Below, in pieces: positions 60,245 to 64,000 of a stretch of DNA of 64,000 bases. Location of the stretch: assembly GCF_015234135.1 (NCBI RefSeq), contig NZ_JADGIK010000002.1, forward strand, positions 372,001 through 436,000. The letters are read 5' to 3'. This DNA is from Faecalibacter rhinopitheci (lineage in GTDB: Bacteria; Bacteroidota; Bacteroidia; Flavobacteriales; Weeksellaceae). The number at the start of each line of letters is the position of its first letter. Positions within the stretch are counted from its first letter, which is position 1. Below the pieces are notes generated by a model, which saw only the letters and a list, made by a program, of their open reading frames with translations, was not told where the DNA came from and searched no databases. The translations under genes were made by a program, and so were the position numbers.

Positions 60245-63079
60245 TTAATGCGCTTCGTACCAGTTAGCTCCTACTCCAACTTCTGCGATTAAAGGTACAT
60301 CGAAAGAAGCAGCTGCTTCCATTGTATCTTTTATCATTTTTGAAACAGCTTCAACTTCATCTTTTGGTGCATCAAAAATTAACTCATCATGCACTTGCAA
60401 AAGCATTTTAGTTTTATAATTCTTTTTCAATTCTTTTTGAATTTGAATCATCGCTATTTTCACAATATCTGCAGCAGTACCTTGTATTGGTGCATTTACT
60501 GCATTGCGTTCGGCATGCGAACGTACAACTCCATTCCTAGAATTAATATCTTTTAAATAACGGCGACGTCCCATTAAAGTTTCAACAAAACCATTTTCGC
60601 GTGCAATTTCTACTTGTTGATCAATATACGTTTTTAGTGTTGGATATGTTATATAATAAGCATCAATCAAAGCTTTTGCTTCTTTACGAGAAACATCTGC
60701 TTGTTCTGCCAACCCAAAAGCTGAAACACCATAAATAATACCAAAATTTACAGTCTTAGCTTGGCTACGTTGTTCACGTGTAACCTCATCCAATGCAACA
60801 CCAAAAACTTTTGCAGCAGTTGCCGCGTGGATATCTTCTCCTTTTCTAAAAGCTTCGACCATCGCAGGATCTTGTGACATTTGAGCAATTAATCGTAATT
60901 CAATTTGCGAATAATCGGCCGAAATAATCACGTGGTTTTCATCTCTCGCTATAAATGCTTTTCTAATTTGTTGTCCTTCTTCTGAACGAATAGGAATATT
61001 TTGCAAATTTGGATTTACGGAAGATAATCTCCCTGTTGCCGCAACAGTTTGCGCATAAGTTGTATGCAAACGATTGGTTTTGAGATTCACCAATTCTGGT
61101 AACGCATCTATATAAGTCGATTTTAGTTTTTGTAACTGACGATATTGTAAAATATCTGCAATAATTGGATGTTCTCCTTTTAATTTTGAAATAACTTCTT
61201 CCCCTGTTGCGTATTGACCTGTTTTAGTTTTTTTCGCTTTAGGATCTAATTTTAATTTATCAAAAAGAATATCGCCTAATTGTCTAGGCGAATTTATATT
61301 AAATTCTTCACCAGCATCTGCATGAATTTTTACTTCTAATTCTGCTAATTTTGCTTCATGTTTTACAGATAATTCTTTCAAGAAAGGTACATCTAAATTT
61401 ATACCTTCTAATTCCATATCAGCCAAAACTTGCATCAATGGCATTTCAATAGTAGTAAATAATTGATGCGTATTAGCTTTTACCAATTCAGGTTCAAAAA
61501 GATTTTTTAATTGATAGGTAATATCAGCATCTTCCACCGCATATTCTGTTTGAGCCTCTAATTCTACCGTTCTAAAATTCTTTTGATTTTTTCCTTTTTT
61601 CCCAATTAAATCTTCAATTTTAACTGGTTGATAACTTAAATACGTTTCTGATAAAACATCCATATTATGGCGCATATCAGGATTTATTAAGTAATGCGCA
61701 ATCATTGTATCGAAGTTATTTCCTTTCACTTCAACACCATATTTAGCCAGTACTTTTATATCATATTTTAGATTTTGACCAATCTTTGAAATTGATTCAT
61801 CTTCTAAAATTTCTTTAAATTCATTAATTAATGCATTAGAACTTTCAAAATCTTCTGGAAATGGGATATAATATCCTTTCCCTTTTTCATATGAAAATGA
61901 AATTCCTACTAATTCAGCTTCCATCGTATCTAAAGAAGTTGTTTCTGTATCAAAACAAAACTCTTTCAGGTTTTTCAATTTTCTAATTAAAAGATTTCTT
62001 GCTTTTGGCGAATCAACTAATTGATAAAAATGTTCTGTTGTACCAATATTTGTATAAACTGAATTTTGAGGAACAATTTCATCACCCGATGTAAAATCAA
62101 ATAAAGATTGTTGACCTGCAGGATCTGATGCTACATTTTCTTGTGATGCTAAAGAAATTTCTGTTTGTGCTTCTTTGATTATTCCAGAAGAATCTAATCC
62201 ATAAATTTTATAAACAGTTTCTAACATACGACGGAATTCTAATTCCGTAAATAATTCTGTAACTTTTTCTAAATCTGGTTGACAAACTAATAAATCTTCC
62301 TCATCAAAATCTACTGGAGCATCGGTAATAATTGTCGCTAATTTCTTAGACAATAAGCCTAACTCTTTGTTTGCTTCAATTTTCTCTTTTGCTTTACCTT
62401 TTAATTGATCTGTGTTAGCTAAAAGATTTTCTAACGATCCAAATTCTTTGATATATTTACTCGCTGTTTTAGCTCCAACACCAGGCAAACCAGGGATATT
62501 ATCCACTGCATCACCCATCATTCCTAAATAGTCAATGACTTGAATCGGGTAATCTACTCCAAATTTTTCTTTAACTTCTTCTATACCCCAAATTTCAACT
62601 CCTTTTCCATTTGCTGGTGGACGATACATCTTGATTTGATCTGTTACCAATTGGGCAAAATCTTTATCAGGTGTTACCATGTAAGTTGTATACCCATGTT
62701 GTTCAGCTTTAATTGCTAAAGTTCCAATTACATCATCTGCTTCATAGCCTTGAGCAAATAATACAGGAATTTTTAAAGCACGTAATAACTCTTGTATATA
62801 AGGTACACCTTCTCTAATTGCTTCTGGAGTTTCTTCGCGATTACCTTTATATTCTGCATAATCAACCGTACGAACAGTTGCTTCTCCTACATCAAATACA
62901 ACTGCTAAATGTGTTGGTTTTTCACGATTTAAAACATCGAAAAGCGAATTCATAAACCCCATTACTGCTGAAGTATTGAAACCTTTCGAGTTAATACGTG
63001 GATTTTTTATAAATGCATAATATCCTCTAAAAATTAAGGCATAGGCATCTAAAAGAAATAATCTTTTATCTTGATTCAT
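60245..63079 (-). CDS. polA: DNA polymerase I
   Basis: A 944-residue three-domain polymerase. The 5'-3' exonuclease (1-300: LFLLDAYALIFRGYYAF, GYEADDVIGTLA, TPDKDFAQLV, GVDYPIQVIDYLGMMGDAVDNIPGLPGVGAKTA) is followed by a proofreading domain whose acidic residues are kept (FDTETTSLD, IGQNLKYDIKVL, YAVEDADITYQL), so 3'-5' activity is expected. The polymerase shows DPNLQNIP-like NPNLQNIPIRSEEG, motif A SADYSQIELRLIA, the O-helix RSQAKTVNFGIIYG and motif C LQVHDELIFD. It does Okazaki maturation and repair. A spacer with heptad repeats (63094-63172) separates it from the ferredoxin gene. Confidence 0.97.
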   Translation of the reverse strand: MNQDKRLFLLDAYALIFRGYYAFIKNPRINSKGFNTSAVMGFMNSLFDVLNREKPTHLAVVFDVGEATVRTVDYAEYKGNREETPEAIREGVPYIQELLRALKIPVLFAQGYEADDVIGTLAIKAEQHGYTTYMVTPDKDFAQLVTDQIKMYRPPANGKGVEIWGIEEVKEKFGVDYPIQVIDYLGMMGDAVDNIPGLPGVGAKTASKYIKEFGSLENLLANTDQLKGKAKEKIEANKELGLLSKKLATIITDAPVDFDEEDLLVCQPDLEKVTELFTELEFRRMLETVYKIYGLDSSGIIKEAQTEISLASQENVASDPAGQQSLFDFTSGDEIVPQNSVYTNIGTTEHFYQLVDSPKARNLLIRKLKNLKEFCFDTETTSLDTMEAELVGISFSYEKGKGYYIPFPEDFESSNALINEFKEILEDESISKIGQNLKYDIKVLAKYGVEVKGNNFDTMIAHYLINPDMRHNMDVLSETYLSYQPVKIEDLIGKKGKNQKNFRTVELEAQTEYAVEDADITYQLKNLFEPELVKANTHQLFTTIEMPLMQVLADMELEGINLDVPFLKELSVKHEAKLAELEVKIHADAGEEFNINSPRQLGDILFDKLKLDPKAKKTKTGQYATGEEVISKLKGEHPIIADILQYRQLQKLKSTYIDALPELVNLKTNRLHTTYAQTVAATGRLSSVNPNLQNIPIRSEEGQQIRKAFIARDENHVIISADYSQIELRLIAQMSQDPAMVEAFRKGEDIHAATAAKVFGVALDEVTREQRSQAKTVNFGIIYGVSAFGLAEQADVSRKEAKALIDAYYITYPTLKTYIDQQVEIARENGFVETLMGRRRYLKDINSRNGVVRSHAERNAVNAPIQGTAADIVKIAMIQIQKELKKNYKTKMLLQVHDELIFDAPKDEVEAVSKMIKDTMEAAASFDVPLIAEVGVGANWYEAH

Positions 63080-63093
63080 TGTTGATCAGTTTT

Positions 63094-63172
63094 AAGTATT
63101 ACGTTTTACGTTGTACGTTAAACGCGAAATTTAGTCAACGTAGAACATATTACATACTACGTAAAACTTGGA
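63094..63172. repeat. Inverted arrays of TACGTnn heptads between the ferredoxin gene and polA
   Basis: The left arm has ACGT at 63101, 63108 and 63115 (7-bp period, TTACGTT TTACGTT GTACGTT); the right arm, read on the minus strand, has TACGTAG TATGTAA TATGTTC TACGTTG. The arms are imperfect inverted copies around a CGCGAAATTTAG centre. Confidence 0.55.
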
Positions 63173-63175
63173 CAA

Positions 63176-63508
63176 TTAATATTCAGGCGCTAATTCCACT
63201 ACTAATCCGTCCATATCTTCCGTGATATGTAATTGACATCCTAAACGCGAATTATCTTGCACATTAAACGCTTCTGCTAGCATAGCATCTTCGTCTGGAT
63301 TCATTTCTGGTAAATTAATCTCAGGTGTTTGCACATAACATTGGCAAGATGCACACATCGCCATACCTCCACAAACTCCTATTGTACCTTCTGGAGCTAA
63401 TTCGTATGCACGTGTCAACTCCATGATGTTCATGTTCATATCAGTTGGCGCATCTACTTCATGCTTTACACCTTCTCTATCTATAATTGTAATTTTAATA
63501 TCTGCCAT
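63176..63508 (-). CDS. 2Fe-2S ferredoxin, adrenodoxin type
   Basis: A 110-residue ferredoxin starting at the ATG at 63508; a GTG 18 nt upstream is rejected because it sits in the promoter. The cluster cysteines lie in C-G-G-M-A-M-C-A-S-C (CX5CX2C) with the fourth in RLGCQLHI, the spacing of ISC/adrenodoxin ferredoxins. Strands KITIIDREGVKHEVDAP and GLVVELAPEY frame the beta-grasp fold. It may serve electron transfer in Fe-S assembly or oxygenase reactions. No isc/suf genes adjoin; polA is 96 nt downstream. Confidence 0.92.
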   Translation of the reverse strand: MADIKITIIDREGVKHEVDAPTDMNMNIMELTRAYELAPEGTIGVCGGMAMCASCQCYVQTPEINLPEMNPDEDAMLAEAFNVQDNSRLGCQLHITEDMDGLVVELAPEY

Positions 63509-63525
63509 TTTTATTCTATTATTCA

Positions 63526-63533
63526 CAAAAATA
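63526..63533 (-). promoter_or_regulatory. -7 box (TATTTTTG) for the ferredoxin gene
   Basis: Ends 17 nt before the ATG at 63508 on the minus strand; overlapping the alternative GTG start, it supports the shorter protein. Confidence 0.45.
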
Positions 63534-63651
63534 CTAATACTTAGAACACTAAAAAAAGATATCGTATAGTCTTTAAATTTTAAGATTAATTTAAACTAAT
63601 TCTTGTTACAAAATGATGAATTTTGATACTAATTATTAAAATTGAATTGTT

Positions 63652-64000
63652 ATGAATGCACACGAAATTGATTACGAAATTTTTGGCGAAGAAATGCAAT
63701 TTGTCGAAATTGAATTAGATCCTCAAGAAACAGTTGTTGCGGAAGCAGGTAGCTTTATGATGATGGAAGACGGCATCAAAATGGAAACTATCTTTGGTGA
63801 CGGATCACGACAAACAAGTGGAATTTTTGGTAAATTAATGAATGCTGGAAAACGTATGTTAACTGGTGAAGGTTTATTTATGACGACATATACTAACTAT
63901 GGACAAGGAAAGAAAAAAGTGTCGTTTGCTTCTCCTTATCCTGGTAAAATCATTCCGATTGATTTATCCGCAGTTAACGGAAAATTTATTTGTCAAAAAG
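63652..64000 (+). CDS. AIM24/TIGR00266-family protein, partial (continues past the window end)
   Basis: The first 116 residues of an ORF open to the right edge, too far right to close. It begins MNAHEIDYEIFGEEMQFVEIELDP and continues with VVAEAGSFMMMEDGIKMET and GLFMTTYTNYGQGKKKVSFASPYPGKIIPIDL, the beta-strand pattern of the AIM24/DUF124 (TIGR00266) family, with the GSFMMM and GEGLFMT blocks. These proteins form a beta-sandwich and are of unknown function in bacteria. The rest of the gene is outside the window. Confidence 0.8.
   Translation, partial: MNAHEIDYEIFGEEMQFVEIELDPQETVVAEAGSFMMMEDGIKMETIFGDGSRQTSGIFGKLMNAGKRMLTGEGLFMTTYTNYGQGKKKVSFASPYPGKIIPIDLSAVNGKFICQK

Overview
The window is AT-rich chromosomal DNA from a Flavobacteriales bacterium (Bacteroidota), most likely of the Weeksellaceae/Empedobacter-Chryseobacterium type. 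The evidence is the lineage-restricted families (exosortase XrtF with its partner, DUF3822 next to rsmD, a Bacteroidota-type YbiT-like ABC-F protein, a RibB with a degenerate RibA domain, TSP3-OmpA), the TAnnTTTG-type -7 boxes before many genes, and the scarcity of Shine-Dalgarno sequences. The species cannot be named from the sequence. There is no tRNA, rRNA, CRISPR array, prophage or insertion sequence; almost everything is housekeeping or core-genome, and no gap without a gene exceeds 300 bases.

Layout. 1-8 kb: GNAT acetyltransferase, DUF4136 lipoprotein, Nudix hydrolase, XerD recombinase, S41 protease, dCMP deaminase, a membrane 'SpecificRecomb' protein, a LolA-like secreted protein and an HNH/HTH protein. 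8-16 kb: kdsB, DUF3822-rsmD, a TonB-dependent receptor, a thioredoxin-like protein, an FKBP lipoprotein, and dnaX read in two frames joined at an A10 run. 16-22 kb: ftsK, lolA-like, lptF/G-like and ribB(A), with an Lrp regulator convergent. 22.7-29.2 kb: an uptake module with two paralogous porins, an OmpR/histidine-kinase pair and an MFS carrier; the porin-MFS unit has a striking operator region. 29-40 kb: rpsA, ubiB-like kinase, ompA, smpB, ybiT, gyrB, rsmG and free-methionine-sulfoxide reductase. 40-49 kb: xrtF pair, rlmB, thyA, M1 aminopeptidase, folA, DUF2752/CD225 pair and a nucleoside permease. 49-64 kb: bifunctional nuclease, etfBA, tatC-kdsD divergent from recQ, gpmI-HAD-map-methyltransferase, a lipoprotein, polA, ferredoxin and the start of an AIM24-like gene.

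Pathways that join up: dCMP deaminase, ThyA and FolA form the dTMP branch; KdsD and KdsB make and activate KDO for lipopolysaccharide, with an LptF/G-like permease for its export; XerD and FtsK act in chromosome dimer resolution; DnaX, GyrB, PolA and RecQ serve replication and repair; RsmD, RsmG, RlmB, S1, SmpB and the ABC-F protein serve the ribosome.

The observations most worth a second look are the dnaX frame switch located exactly at the gamma/tau domain boundary, the four 11-bp direct repeats plus two GTGTA-N5-TACAC palindromes before the porin-MFS unit, the ABC-F protein in which one composite ATP site is lost while the other is intact, the inverted TACGTnn heptad arrays between ferredoxin and polA, the intact-looking HNH/HTH single gene, and the CD225-DUF2752 and XrtF pairs.
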